This document shows positions 1 through 11,287 of a stretch of 64,000 nucleotides of DNA, in pieces. The translations under genes were made by a program, and so were the position numbers. Under the pieces are notes generated by a model. It did not search any database, was not told where the DNA came from, and saw nothing but the letters and a program-made list of their open reading frames with translations. This DNA is from Toxonevra muliebris (lineage: Eukaryota; Arthropoda; Insecta; Diptera; Pallopteridae), in assembly GCA_963691655.1 (NCBI GenBank), contig OY829329.1, positions 14,956,708-15,020,707 of the forward strand. The letters are read 5' to 3'. The stretch's first letter is position 1, and every line of letters begins with the position of its first letter.

Positions 1-1904
1 AGGCATTCAGAAACCCATTCACTAATTTGTATACCAATAAAGAAATTTACTTCATGCCCTGACAGTTACTCTCCAGTCATTAATTCTAAACCTCTCGATT
101 ATTTCTGCAACAGCATCAACAATAAAAATTTTTGTTTCATAAGTAAACTTTTTAAATTCTGTTAACATTTTTACTTTCTTTCACTAAACGAAAACCGAAA
201 TCCTTTCCAAAATACATACACCAATATTAGCCAGCAATTTTCCTCAATCAACAAAGTAAAGAACCAAAGAAACATATCATTTATCACTTTCTGTTTTCTT
301 TTTTTTCTTTCCTTTTCCCATTTTTTTTTTTTTTTTTTCTTTTTTTTTTGTTAACGTCAACAAAATCGACGAAACTTTTAACATAAAGTGAGAAAAAAAA
401 AAAAATTGTTAAGAATATTTAGGCGCAACATGTTTCATGATTTCTTTGCCTTAATTTCACTCCTTTAGGTATGTGTGAGTGAGAGTGAGTGAGAGCGCTT
501 TGCTTTTTATACCCAAAAATATACATATATGTATGTATGAATGTATATATTACATCTCTCTGCTCTCTGCATAGCATCATTGAGAGCCTCTCAAGGTTTT
601 GCGATTGTGGGATATGACAGTTGTTGAAATAAGCAAATTGGTTGTTGCTGCTTTTTTATTGTTGCAGTAGTATACCGTTGTTGTTGCTGTTGGTGCCTAC
701 TCTTATTTTTACTCTCACTCTCTCAGTGTTAACTGCTGACATGAGACATATTGCCTTCACACATATGTTTAATTAGTTACTTGCTATTTGCTATATATGA
801 GCAAAAACAACAACAATATCAAACGGAAGTAACAAATTTGCAGCAATTTTAATAAATCTTCGTTTAATAGTGTTTGTTTTTTGTTTAGTTTATTTGTTGT
901 TTTGTGTGTTTCGTTACAGAGAGTGTAATTTATATGAAATGTGTTAAATTAAAGGCAAAATTTATTAGTATGCCGATTGTTCCCTTTTTTTTGTGTGGAA
1001 AATTTATACTTTGTTTTGCTATTTTGTTGTTGTATTTACTTACGTTTTTTGATTTAGGTAAGTACTTGTTTCTACGAGAGACTATTAAATTTAGTAAATC
1101 AATGCTTCAATGATGTAGAATTGAAATTAGTTCTGCGACTTCTTCAGTTTTTCGTAGCGCTAGAGAGAGTCGAAAATATACGATATTGGCAAATGGATTT
1201 CACTTGTCCTAGAACAAAAATATCTTAGTCGCCAGATTGCAATCTTTTTCGATGGCCAGGGGGCCATAAAATCCCACAGATCTTAATTTCTAAACTGATT
1301 AATGAAAATCATATCAAAAAACTCATTATCCCAGGAGGAAAAAGTTAAGTTATCATTGGGTCCCATTGGACCCACCCGCCTGGAATAAGATGAAATGCCA
1401 ATTAGCGAAGAAAATATGAAATCATTTCCTTTGTAGCTTCAGAAAAATTCAATTAGAGGAGTTGAGGCAAAGGAAAAGGCTTGAAAATGCCAGAGCTTGG
1501 CTCAAAGGGTTCTAAAGGACACTTGACGGCCGACCTTCCGCAATAAAGTAATTTTTCACGGGGTTCTTAGACATTTCGAAATTAAATATCACTGAGAAAG
1601 AGACGGAGGCTAGGAGAGGTAATAATAATAGTCATGAGGTCTAAATTTCAGTTTAATCTAAGTCTAGTGATTTGCAATTTCTTAAGAAGTAAAAAGATTT
1701 CGATTCTTATTTGGTTTCATTGGCTCTGTCTGATGCTGTTCAGTTGGGGAGAAAATTATGGCAATAATTGTGGTGGAAATTTATCGTATGAAATGCTAAG
1801 TTCAGACTCAAGGGTTCGGGAAGAGACTGGGTTGAAATCAGTGACAGTTCCGGAAGGACAGATCTGGGGACTGAATAACATTCCTACTATATGAATGCTC
1901 TTAA
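1..1904. other. No gene seen; AT-rich sequence with simple repeats
   Basis: I see no supported gene here. The stretch holds T-rich and A-rich tracts (about 298-350 and 395-408), GTGAGTGAGAG-type purine tracts near 476-500, ATGTATG-type simple sequence near 525-550, and GTTGTTGCTG runs near 620-690. Positions 1200-1560 are somewhat richer in GC, but translations on both strands are broken by stops and match no family I know. Short open frames at 904-1113 and 1634-1894 have no recognisable domain. Confidence 0.6.
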
Positions 1905-3566
1905 TTTGGTCTGAACTTAGGGCTGAATTAGATTTGAGTTTCAGTCTAACTTTTAATTGAAGTTTTGGTCTAAACTTAATACGAATTTTTGTGTTCACTT
2001 GGTGCAAAAGACCAAGTCGAAAATTTGTTTTGTTGTGTTCAAAAAATTGGTCCAAATTCTAATCTGAATTTTAGCCAGATTTTTGGTTTAACTTTTGTTC
2101 TGAATTTGGTCTCCTTTAATGTAAGTTTTGATCTGTTTTTGATGTAATTTTTTAAATGAATTTTTCACCCGAGCTTTAGTCTGAGTTTTATCTCATTTAG
2201 GTCTGTGTTCCAGTTTGATTTTGGTTTAGTCTGAAATTGGACAAAATTTTGGTCTGATTTTTGGTCTAAATTTGATTTCAATTTTAACTTATTTTGATCT
2301 CTTATTGGCCGAAAATTTGGTCTCTTTTTGGTCAGAATATCGGTCTTAATTCCGATCTGAATTTTTTCCTGATTTTTGGTCTAATTTTTGGTCTGAATTT
2401 GATCTATTTTTAATGAGAGTTCTGATCTGTTTTTGGTCAAATTGTTAACATAAATTTCGAGCTTAGTTTTAATCCGAGTGTGATCTCTTTTTACTCCATA
2501 CTTTTATCTAATTTTTGGTTCGAATTTAAATTTCAAATTAAAGTTCAAATTTCGGTCTGATTTTTTGGTCTAAATTTGATTTAAATTTTTGATTTAATTT
2601 AATCTTTTGTTAGTTGGAGGTTTGGTACGTTTTTGGTTCACCTATCGGTCCAAATGCCGTTTTGAATTTTAGTCTGATTTCTGGTCTAATTTTTGGACTG
2701 AGTATATGGTCTCCTTTTGATGTGAGTTTTGATTTGTTTTTGGTTTGATTTTTTAACTGAATTTTGATCTGAGTTTGCATTTTTTTTATCTGTGTTCTAA
2801 TCTAATTTTTGATTTAGATTTTGATTATAGTTTTGGTCTTAATTTGGTCCAATTTTTGGTCTAGTTTGTGGTCTAAATTTGATTTAAATTTTTAACATAT
2901 TTTGTTCTCATGTTGGTCAGAGATTTTGTCTATTTTTGTTTAAGCTATGTGTCTAAATTCTGGTCTGAATTTCAGTGTTATTTTTGGTCTCATATTTGAT
3001 CTGAAGATTGCCTCCTTTTTATCTGAAATTTGATTTGCTTTTGGTTTGATTTATTAAGTGAAATTTAATCTAAGTTTCAATCTGAGATTGATCTCCGTTT
3101 GATCAGTGTTTTGGTCCAATTTTCGGTTTAAATTTTTGCCTATTTTTACCGTGAGTTCTGATTTGATTTTCGGATGGAGTTTTAGTCTAAATTTGGTCTA
3201 TTTTTAGTTAAATTTTTACTTGGTTTTGATCTGATTTTTGGAGTGAATTTGATCTAAATTTTTGTCTAATTTTTGGTTTGAATATTGATCGGATTTTTGG
3301 TCAGAACTTCAGTTCCGATTTTGATCTAAATTTGGTCTGAGTTTGATTACTGGTCTAAATTTTTAGTCCAAATTTTTATCTGAATTTTGGTCTAAATTTT
3401 TTATCTAAATTTTTTTTCTCTATTTTGGTCTAAATTTTTTATCTAAATTTTGGTCTAAATTTTTGGTCTAAATTTTGGTCTAAATTTTGTGTCTAAATTC
3501 TTGGCCTTTATTTTTGGTCTAAAATTTTAGTCCAAATTTTTGCTCCAAATTTTTTATCTAAATTTG
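1905..3566 (+). repeat. Satellite array A, left part (GGTCTAAATTTTT family)
   Basis: This is a long tandem array of a degenerate 12-14 bp unit, core GGTCTAAATTTTT or GGTCTGAATTTT. Units are strongly diverged at the left edge (1.9-3.3 kb) and become nearly uniform towards 3.4 kb. Such a gradient is expected when homogenising exchange is strongest in an array's centre and edges decay. Short open frames here, for example on the minus strand at 1756-2055, are by-products of the repeat. The same family forms arrays at 3884-5445, 7925-9300 and, inverted, 11288-13735. Confidence 0.9.
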
Positions 3567-3883
3567 AGCCTAGATTAGGATAGGTAGGAGTGGCTGTCGA
3601 GAGACACACTTAGGCCTAAACGGCCCATTGTGATGCCACATAGTTGGACCTACAGTTTAACGCCGATTCCGAACGACGATGTGGCAATTTTTTATCGGCT
3701 TGGTAGTTTTCCCATTACCAACCAATGTGTGTACTTGTACACTATCTTATAATTCTCATACACTTCATATTGATAGTGAATATAAGAGAGTTATCAAAAT
3801 AAAACACCAGACGAAGACGGGAATCGAACCCGAACCTTCCGGATGAAAGTCTAGTGCACTACCCACTAGACTATCGAGGTCGT
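3567..3883 (-). mobile_element. tRNA-derived SINE, copy 1
   Basis: A SINE of about 317 bp lies in reverse orientation inside satellite array A. Read on the minus strand it starts at 3883 with a tRNA-like head (ACGACCTCGATAG...) that has an A box (TAGTCTAGTGG) and a perfect B box (GGTTCGATTCC). The anticodon-loop position reads CTTTCAT, so the anticodon is TTC, and the head resembles tRNA-Glu/Asp. A unique body of about 230 bp follows and ends in a decayed CCTA-rich tail near 3567-3590. The sequence CTAAATTTG flanks both ends (3558-3566 and 3884-3892). It could be the target duplication, but it is also the satellite unit, so this is not decisive. The body is collinear with the copy at 18211-18520. 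The tRNA fold has several stem mismatches, so it is not a functional tRNA gene. Confidence 0.9.
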
Positions 3884-5445
3884 CTAAATTTGGGTTTAAA
3901 TTGTTGATCTAAATTTTGGTCTAAATTTTTGGTCTAAATTTTTGGTCTAAATTTTTGGTCTAAATTTTTGGTCTAAATTTTAGTCTAAATGTTGGTCTAA
4001 AATTTTGGTCTAAATTTTTTGCCTTGATTTTGCGTCTAAATTTTTGGTCTAAATTTTTGGTCGTAATTTTTGGTCTAAATTTTGTGTCTAAATTTTGAAT
4101 CTGAATTTGTGGTCGTAATTTTTGGTCTAAATTTTGTGTCTAAATTTTGTGTCTAAATTTTTGGTAGTAATTTTTGGTCTAAATTTTGTGTCTAAATTTT
4201 GTGTCTAAATTTTTGGTAGTAATTTTTGGTCTACATTTTGTGTCTAAATTTTTCGTCTAAATTTTTGGTCGTAATTTTTGGTCTAAATTTTGTGTCTAAA
4301 TTTTTGGTCTAAATTTTTCGTCTAATTTTTGGTCTAAATTTTGTTTCTCAATTTTTGGTCTAAATTTTGTGTCTAAATTTTGGTCTAAAACTTTGTGTCT
4401 AAAGTTTTGGTCTAAAATTTTGGTCTAAACTTTGGTCTAAAATTTTGGTCTAAATTTATTGTCTAAATAATTTATCTAAATTTTTTGTCTAAAATTTTGG
4501 TCTAAATTTTTGGTCTAAATTTTGTGTCTAAATTTTTCGTCTTAATTTTTGGTCTAAATTTTGTGTCTCCATTTTTGGTCTAAATTTTGTGTCTAAATTT
4601 TGTGTCTTAATTTTGTGTCTAGATTTTGTGTCTCAACTTTTGGTCTTAATGTTTAGTCCACAAGGTCTAAATTTATACCAAACGTTTTTGGTTTCCTTTT
4701 CGTGTGAGTTTTAATTTCTTTTCAGTTTGATTCGTTTTTGATATGAATTTTAGTGTTAATTGTAGTCAAATTTTTGTTTTAAATTTTGGCCTTAATTTGG
4801 TCTTTTGTTTTAGTCTAAAATTTGGTCTAATTTTTAGTGATGATTTCGTTTTTCTTCAGACTGGTTACTTCTATGTATTCGGCGTTAGAAGTTTAGTTCG
4901 TAGTTTGGTCTGAATATTAGTAAAAATTTGGTCTAAATTTTGGTCTCTTTTTTGTTTGATTACTGGTTTGTATTTCTGTCAGAATTTTGGTTTAAATTTG
5001 GTCGAAATTTTCGCATTTTTTAATATGATTACTGATGTGAATTGATATCAGAATTTTTGATTTGAATTTGGTTTAAATATTAAACTAAAGTTTGGACTGA
5101 ATTTCGATATAATTTTTGCTCGGAAATTTATCAGAATTTTTTCCGAATTCGGTCTAAATTTTCAGCTGAGTTTTAGTCAGAGTTTCGTATGAATTTCACT
5201 CGGACTTTTGACTTGAATTTTAGTCTGAATTTTGTTTAACTTTTGGTTTGATTTTGAGTCAGAATTTTGATCTAGTTATTGTGTAAATTTTAATCTAAAT
5301 TATAAAGTGAATTTAAGGTCACATGATGGATTGATTATTTGTTTGTGTTTTGTTCTAGATTTCGTCGGGTTTTAAATCCGATTTATGGTCTGTTTCTTGT
5401 AATGCATTTTAGACTGGTTTTTGACCCGGATTTCTGTTTAGTTAT
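3884..5445 (+). repeat. Satellite array A, right part
   Basis: This continues the GGTCTAAATTTTT array after the SINE. It is most uniform from 3890 to about 4640, where units alternate among GGTCTAAATTTTT, GTGTCTAAATTTT and GGTCGTAATTTTT. From 4680 to 5445 it decays into loosely related units. No coding sequence is seen. Confidence 0.9.
4059..4318 (+). repeat. 52-bp higher-order repeat inside array A
   Basis: The variant unit GGTCGTAATTTTT or GGTAGTAATTTTT starts at 4059, 4111, 4163, 4215 and 4267, exactly 52 bp apart each time. Between these markers come one GGTCTAAATTTT unit and two GTGTCTAAATTTT-type units. Four monomers therefore make one 52-bp higher-order unit, in five consecutive copies. 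The next expected position (4319) holds a related CGTCTAATTTTT variant, after which the register is lost. Confidence 0.85.
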
Positions 5446-6966
5446 GTGCCTGAAAATAACCCAATAATTAAGCAAGCCCAGTGCTTCCCAAATACAAATC
5501 CTAGATCTGCCACTGTTTGGGTTGGGTGGTTTGCTTCAATGCTGCAAAAATATTCTTTAGTTGAATTAATTGCAAATTAGTGCGGCCACACCGAAAACAA
5601 ATCTTTTCCCATATTTGACAGAGATAATGAGTAATGCCATAGGGTAAATATTATCTCAAATAACCCATTTTATCCCAAAATAGTTTCTTCGTTATTATAA
5701 TTATTTCGTATATCATCTCGCTCTCTCAATTTCTATCCCAAAACTAAAAATAGTTTTATATCAGTTTATGGTTAAATTCATGGGAGATTTCTTTAAAAAA
5801 AAAAAAACCTCCTGGAAATAATTGAAGCAGAGGAATGTAACGACAGATTTTCACAACCTACGCAAAACAAGAAAATTGCAACAACCGAAAAAAAAAATAA
5901 TGAATCACTTTCAATAACTTTATTGCTGTACACAAAAAACTTTTGTTTCCAAGTTTATGCTGAATTTCCTCCAAAATCCGAAACTGTGAAAGGAAGACAA
6001 AACAAAATAAAACAAAACAAGGAATAAACAAACAAACAAACAGCCAAACAAAAAGTAAAGGATAGACAGTTTTTGATACTCTGTTGGCGGCAGGCAGGCA
6101 GGCAGGCGATGGTATTTAGGCCTTAGACTTTACAATATACAAAATAGTTGGAAATGCCAGTAATCTTTGCATACCTTCTTCTTCTTCTTTAACTTTTTAT
6201 CTATAGCCATGAAAATATACAAGTTCAACAGAAGGTAATATGTTTTAAAACTTTTTCGCGATATTGTTTGTATAACTACAAATATTTTCTGGAAAAACAA
6301 AACAAACTGACAAACAACAGGGTAGAAGAATTTAAGGAATTCTGGTTTATTTCTTATTTATTTCACGTTATAAATACTTTTTACTAGCCCCACCTCCTTC
6401 GCATAGGGTTCAAGGTATGCACACGTGATTACCTTTAGATATTTACATATTTATATTCATTTAGAAAGAAAGTTTTGTAAAATAAAAGCCAAAGATACGT
6501 GATACAAGTGATATGGAAAGGTTTTTGTATAAATATATTTAATTATCTGGGTGGCAAAATTTTGCCAAGTAACTAGAAATAGAAAAAAACATTTTAAAAA
6601 TTATTATAAATTTTTAGTAATCATTAAAATATTTATCTCTCTTCATTAGTTGGCCTCAATAAATTTTGCTTTGTTTTAAAACATTTTTCTTTATCAAAAT
6701 CAAATTCAATCTAAGTTGGTAGAAGTTAAGAATGGTCAAGCCAATTTCCTTTGGGTCGAAAATATTTTAGTAGGGAATTGTTTGTTGGTGGCGTGTTAAA
6801 GAGAAATAAAGGAGAGCAAGTGCAGTCACTACCTTGATGTTGTAAAGAGAAATGGAAAAGACTTGAATAGAGAAGCGCTCTCTTGAATATTTCCTCTCAA
6901 CTGTAAAGCCGCTCTTCCCTGGGTTCCTAAACATTATGGAGTTGCACACTAACAAATCAAATCAGA
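5446..6966. other. No gene seen; AT-rich spacer
   Basis: I see no gene. The stretch contains A-rich tracts at about 5790-5900, an AAAC-rich tract near 6000-6055, and a GGCA run at about 6088-6107. The minus-strand open frame at 6767-6955 matches nothing I recognise. Confidence 0.6.
6088..6107. repeat. (GGCA)n microsatellite
   Basis: About five tandem GGCA units, the most GC-rich simple repeat in this neighbourhood. Confidence 0.85.
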
Positions 6967-7140
6967 GGCGAATTCAACAACCGTGTGTAATATACTCTTC
7001 TCATTTTTTTTTTTTGTATGCAGTTTTTTTGCTCTCTCAAATTGGGAATGAAAAAATTTTACGCCGCGCTCTCTTTTATTGTATAAACTAATTTTAACAG
7101 TTTTAACACAGAGTTGCCATATCGAAGTTTTTCAATACAT
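6966..7140 (+). mobile_element. AGGCGAATT hairpin-MITE family, decayed copy
   Basis: It begins with AGGCGAATTCAACAACCG, the same left end as the complete copy at 50628-50773. It keeps a T-run, a GTATGCAG remnant of the ATATGAAG motif, and GCTCTCTC/GCGCTCTC arms. The matching right terminus is not recognisable. The sequence downstream (about 7110-7185, GTTGCCATAT...CATCGTTGTAAATTAAA) recurs at about 41281-41330, so another dispersed repeat joins here. The right limit is approximate. Confidence 0.55.
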
Positions 7141-7587
7141 CGTTGTAAATTAAATTCATTATAATTCTGGAAAAGACAAATAGCGGTGAAAAAAAATTTT
7201 TGTTTAAAAATTTTTGCAATTTTCTTTATCTTTCAATTTCTTGGAATTAAAAATGTAATTGCTGTGAGGTTTTGCGGTTAAGCATCGAGTGAAATTTCAA
7301 CTCAAAATAGAAGTTCAGATTATTATGACGATGACAGATAGGCACACATTTTAATGGTTAAGGTTTCAAATCAGGCACTGAGAAAAAATTTTACCTGATC
7401 AAGTATAGTGGAGTCAAGAAAATTTTAAATAAAAATGTTTTTTTTTTTTTTTTTTTGGAATTTTGAAGCAAATTTCGACTAGAACTTCAAATATTTTCAA
7501 TATATCCGGATAGCTCAAAAACAACTTTTGATATTTAAGAAGTCTGAAAACATAGATCCAAAGATACCGGTCACTTTGGACTATCAG

Positions 7588-7922
7588 GATACTTCCGACT
7601 ACGCGGATAGTTCAGACTAGGCAGATACTTAAGATCATCCGAATACTTCAGACTTTGGCCATAGTTTAAACTATCTGAATACCTCAGATTATTCTCATAA
7701 GTCAGACTATACGAATACTCGAGCCTCTTTTGGATCCAGTTGGAACTGGGGGGGAGAGAGGTGTAGAGCATTAAGCCCCCTAGATAATTTTTAAACATAT
7801 ATTCATAGTATTCGAATACTTTAGACTATCTTGATACTTCAGACTATACGGATACTGCAGACTTTGCGAATACTTCAGTCTGTGTGGATGCTTTAAACTA
7901 TCCGGATGCTTTAAACTATTCA
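7588..7922 (+). repeat. 18-bp minisatellite (GATACTTCAGACTATCCG type)
   Basis: Seven 18-bp units lie in perfect register at 7588-7713 and six more at 7815-7922. They are separated by about 100 bp of unrelated sequence that includes a G-run near 7748. Typical units are GATACTTCAGACTATACG and GATGCTTTAAACTATCCG. Because 18 is a multiple of 3, the minus strand reads as a hexapeptide repeat of the form (K/N)YSDSL. That follows from the DNA period and is not evidence of a gene. It is unrelated in sequence to the 18-bp satellite at 16.1 kb. Confidence 0.9.
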
Positions 7923-7924
7923 AG

Positions 7925-9300
7925 TGGATATTTGTTTGGATTTAAGTTAGATTATTGGTCTAAATTTTTATCTGAATTTTGATTTGAATATCGGTTTGTT
8001 TTTTTGTCTAAAGAAAGCTCAATTTTAATCAGATTGAAAACCAGGGTTCTGATCTAGTTTTTTAGTCAGGTTCTAATGCATTTTGTTCTAGTTAATGGTA
8101 TAATTATTATTCTTTGACTTATCAAAATCATTCCTTCTCAAACCAAAATCTTAGATCCACCAGTTTCAAGAACTTGCACCTTAAAATTGAGTTGTAAATT
8201 TTTACAACTCAATTGAATTTTTACAAAAAAAAAAAACAAAAAACTTTGTCTAAATTTTATTCAAACTTTTTTCTGAATGTCTCCATCATTTTTGTTTCGA
8301 GTTTGGTTTGAGTTTCAGTCTGTGGCTTAGTCTGAATTTCGGGCTAAATATTATTCGGATTTGTTAACAAAGTGTTGGTCTAAATTTAGTCCAATATTTG
8401 GCATAATTTTTTATATAATTTTGGTTTGAAGTTAAAATGTTTTTGCCTGATTTTTGGTAGAAATTCGAAGTATTTTGTTCTAAGGTTTATTTTTATTTTT
8501 GGTCTAAATTTTGTTCAAGTTTTTGGTCTAAATTTGGTCTACATTTTAGTCTGCTTGATTGATTTTAAATTTGAACTTTTCCCTGATTTCAATTTGAATT
8601 CGGCCAGAGATTTGGTGTGAGTTTTAGTCTAACTTTTTATCTGAAATTTTTGGTCTGATTTCTGTGGGCTTTCGGCTTAATATTAAGTGTGATTTATTAT
8701 AGAGTTTTGGTCTGACTTTTAAGTCCTTTTTGGCTAATTTTTGGTTTGGATTTTGAATGCTTTTGATTTGGTCTGATTTTTGGTCTTACTTTGGTGCACG
8801 ATTTAGTCTTACTTTGAGTCTGGCTTTTAGTATTACTTTTGGTCTGAATTTTGGTTTAGTTTTTGGTCTAAATTTTGATATGATTTTTGGTCTAAAGTTC
8901 GTTCTGTTTTTTGGCCTAAATCTTATGACTTATTACCATTTGTGGTCTGATTTATGCGCCAACTTTTGATCTGAATTTTTTCTAATTTTTGGTCTGAATA
9001 TTTTCTAATTTTTGATCTGATTTTTGAGCCAACTTTTGATCTTAATATTTTTTAATTTTTAGTCTGAATATTTTCTAATTTTTGGTCTACTTTTGGTCTG
9101 AATTTTTTCTATTTTTTTGTCTAAATTATGGACTGGTTGTTGGCCCCATTTATTTGTTATCTGAATTTCTGGGTTTTTTGATCTGATCGATCTGAGTTTT
9201 GGTCTGAATTGTCGGCTGCTTTTACCTCGAGAATTTCTCTAAATTTTGATATCACTTTTGATCTGTATATTGATCTGCTTTTGACCTAAATTTGTTTTTT
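7925..9300 (+). repeat. Satellite array B (GGTCTAAATTTTT family)
   Basis: This is a diverged forward-oriented array of the same family as array A, with units such as TTTTTGGTCTAAATTTTG. A repeat-poor gap of about 170 bp (about 8080-8250) interrupts it. Open frames at 8426-8620 and 8757-8969 encode F/G/L/N-rich peptides that merely translate the repeat. Confidence 0.85.
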
Positions 9301-11287
9301 GGAGCATTTTTTTTCAATTTAAAAGACAATAAATGCTCCACTAAATAATCCATTTCCTGAATAATCCTAACAAAATTTTAATCGAAACATTGCAATTTTT
9401 TACTTCATTTCACAACATGAACATTCAAGTAAACTGCTGTAAGTTGAGAATATGTATTATCTTCGGAAAACCAAAGAAATTTTCATTTACTAAAAGTAGC
9501 AAATATGTGCGTGTATTAGCGAAAATGTTTAAATGTATTGAGAAAAAAATTCAGCGCTTTTTCAAAGAAAATACTCGCTTTATTCTTCATTTTAGCGGAT
9601 TTTGAGAAACAAAAGTTGGCCACACTATGTGTTCATAATACACAAGCTGAATTTATACTCCTTATATTCTTCCTCAGGCGCAACTACAAATATGTGTTGT
9701 TTTTGCCCAGGTGAAATTGTTGTAATCTTGCTATCACTTAATCTATATTTTCACCATGCACATATGTTTATAATACATACAACTCCAATACTCCTCATCT
9801 GCTCTTTGCTCTCCGTCCACAATACCGTTTAATCAAAAAAAAAAAAAGAGAGAGGTGAGAAATCGTTGATGCGTACGCGTAAACGCAGCCGAGTAGTCAA
9901 AATCACATAATTTGTTTATTACAAGCAAACCGCAATTGTTGGTACTTAAATATGAGAGTATTAGTGTATTAGTTGAAAAGAAAGAGATCAAGAGAGTAAG
10001 AAAATCAGAGAGCGAGCTTTTTTTCTTTAATGTTGTTGTTGTGATTGTGTTTTTCTACGAAGGAGAGGAGAAACGAAAATGGAGTCATTTCACATATAAC
10101 GCATATTTTTTAACATTAGGAATATTCATATCAAAAAATAATTAAAATACTGTCAAATACTAAATGAGAAATAAATTGGAGTTCTGTTGTATTTATTTAG
10201 TTTCTAAATTGAATTTAATAAACAAAAATGAATTATTAAAATTCCTTATTTATAATATCTATATGAAGTTTCAACCCAAAGTGATGCATAATTTACATTT
10301 CACACAACTTAACAAACTTTAACAAAAGTCGCGGTCTGTAAGTTTCAGCGCATGAATGCATCCATTCTAGGGTTAAAAATCTATGAGTGTACATAATCAA
10401 AATAAACTTTTAACCACTTAAGTCACAAGCGTGAAAGTGCAACATTATTTTAGAATCAATTTTATATTTCACTTTGTTTTTATATAATACAATATTACAA
10501 TAACAATTTTTTTTCCAACTTTCCGCACACTTTCATCTACATTGTTATGTATAATTTTTTATTTTTACCATTTTTTTTTTTTTTGCAACAAATTATTATT
10601 TTAAAATATAATTGATTCATGCGCTTACAATTACCAGCACGCAAAAAATTCTATGCTCCAGTTTGTTCCATTACATTTTAACACTAACAATACATAAGTA
10701 TGTAAGTGCAAGTGTACTCGTGTTTACCTCATTTGTCATCGTATAATAGAATGTTATAAAAAGTTTATATTTTACATATGTACGTTAGCTATAAATTTAC
10801 ATATATACACATAAATGTATATACGTTTATTTATGCATCCATATGGCTGTTTGGCATGGAATTATGTCATTTTTTTTTGGTGGATTTTTACACCAACCAA
10901 AAAAAAATTTATCACGTACCATTTTGCTGGGTTTTTTTTAGCTTGTTGCAAACATAACTCCATGTATTTGATATAAATATTAAAATAATTTAATGGTTTT
11001 TAATAAAAGCCAGACATTATTATTTGTTGGAAGGTAGACTGCTTGAAAATATTAGCATATTTTAAAAGGATCACATTAAGTTTTGTATATCAATTTAGTT
11101 AAACTTTTAGATTGTGTAGTTGAATGCAAGCACGCGCAACTTTAAATTGTTGCAGTTAATGTTGAAAATTTATTAGATTTTTGTATGAAGAATGAACTCA
11201 GAAATTCATGGGTTTTGTTTGAAAAATATATAAAAATATTAAAAAAGAAGAAGAAATTAAGTTACTGCATTTAAAATAATTTAGAAA
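9301..11287. other. No gene seen; unique AT-rich spacer between inverted satellite arrays
   Basis: This stretch separates the forward arrays A and B from the inverted array C. Open frames at 9390-9605, 9602-9832 and 9912-10145 show no known domain. A small GC-rich patch near 9868-9895 contains overlapping GTACGC/ACGCGT motifs. The remainder is AT-rich with T and A runs. Confidence 0.6.

Noticed and set aside
1200..1560. Old gene or transposon fragment
   Set aside because: Slightly higher GC, but translations on both strands are broken and match no family I recognise.
3815..3883. Functional tRNA-Glu gene on the minus strand (and 18211-18285 on the plus strand)
   Set aside because: A and B boxes are perfect, but D, anticodon and acceptor stems contain mismatches and both heads are fused to the same 230-bp body, so they are SINE heads.
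7571..7798. Minus-strand hexapeptide-repeat protein
   Set aside because: The 18-bp period creates the repeat; the frame breaks where the minisatellite is interrupted and has no homologue I know.
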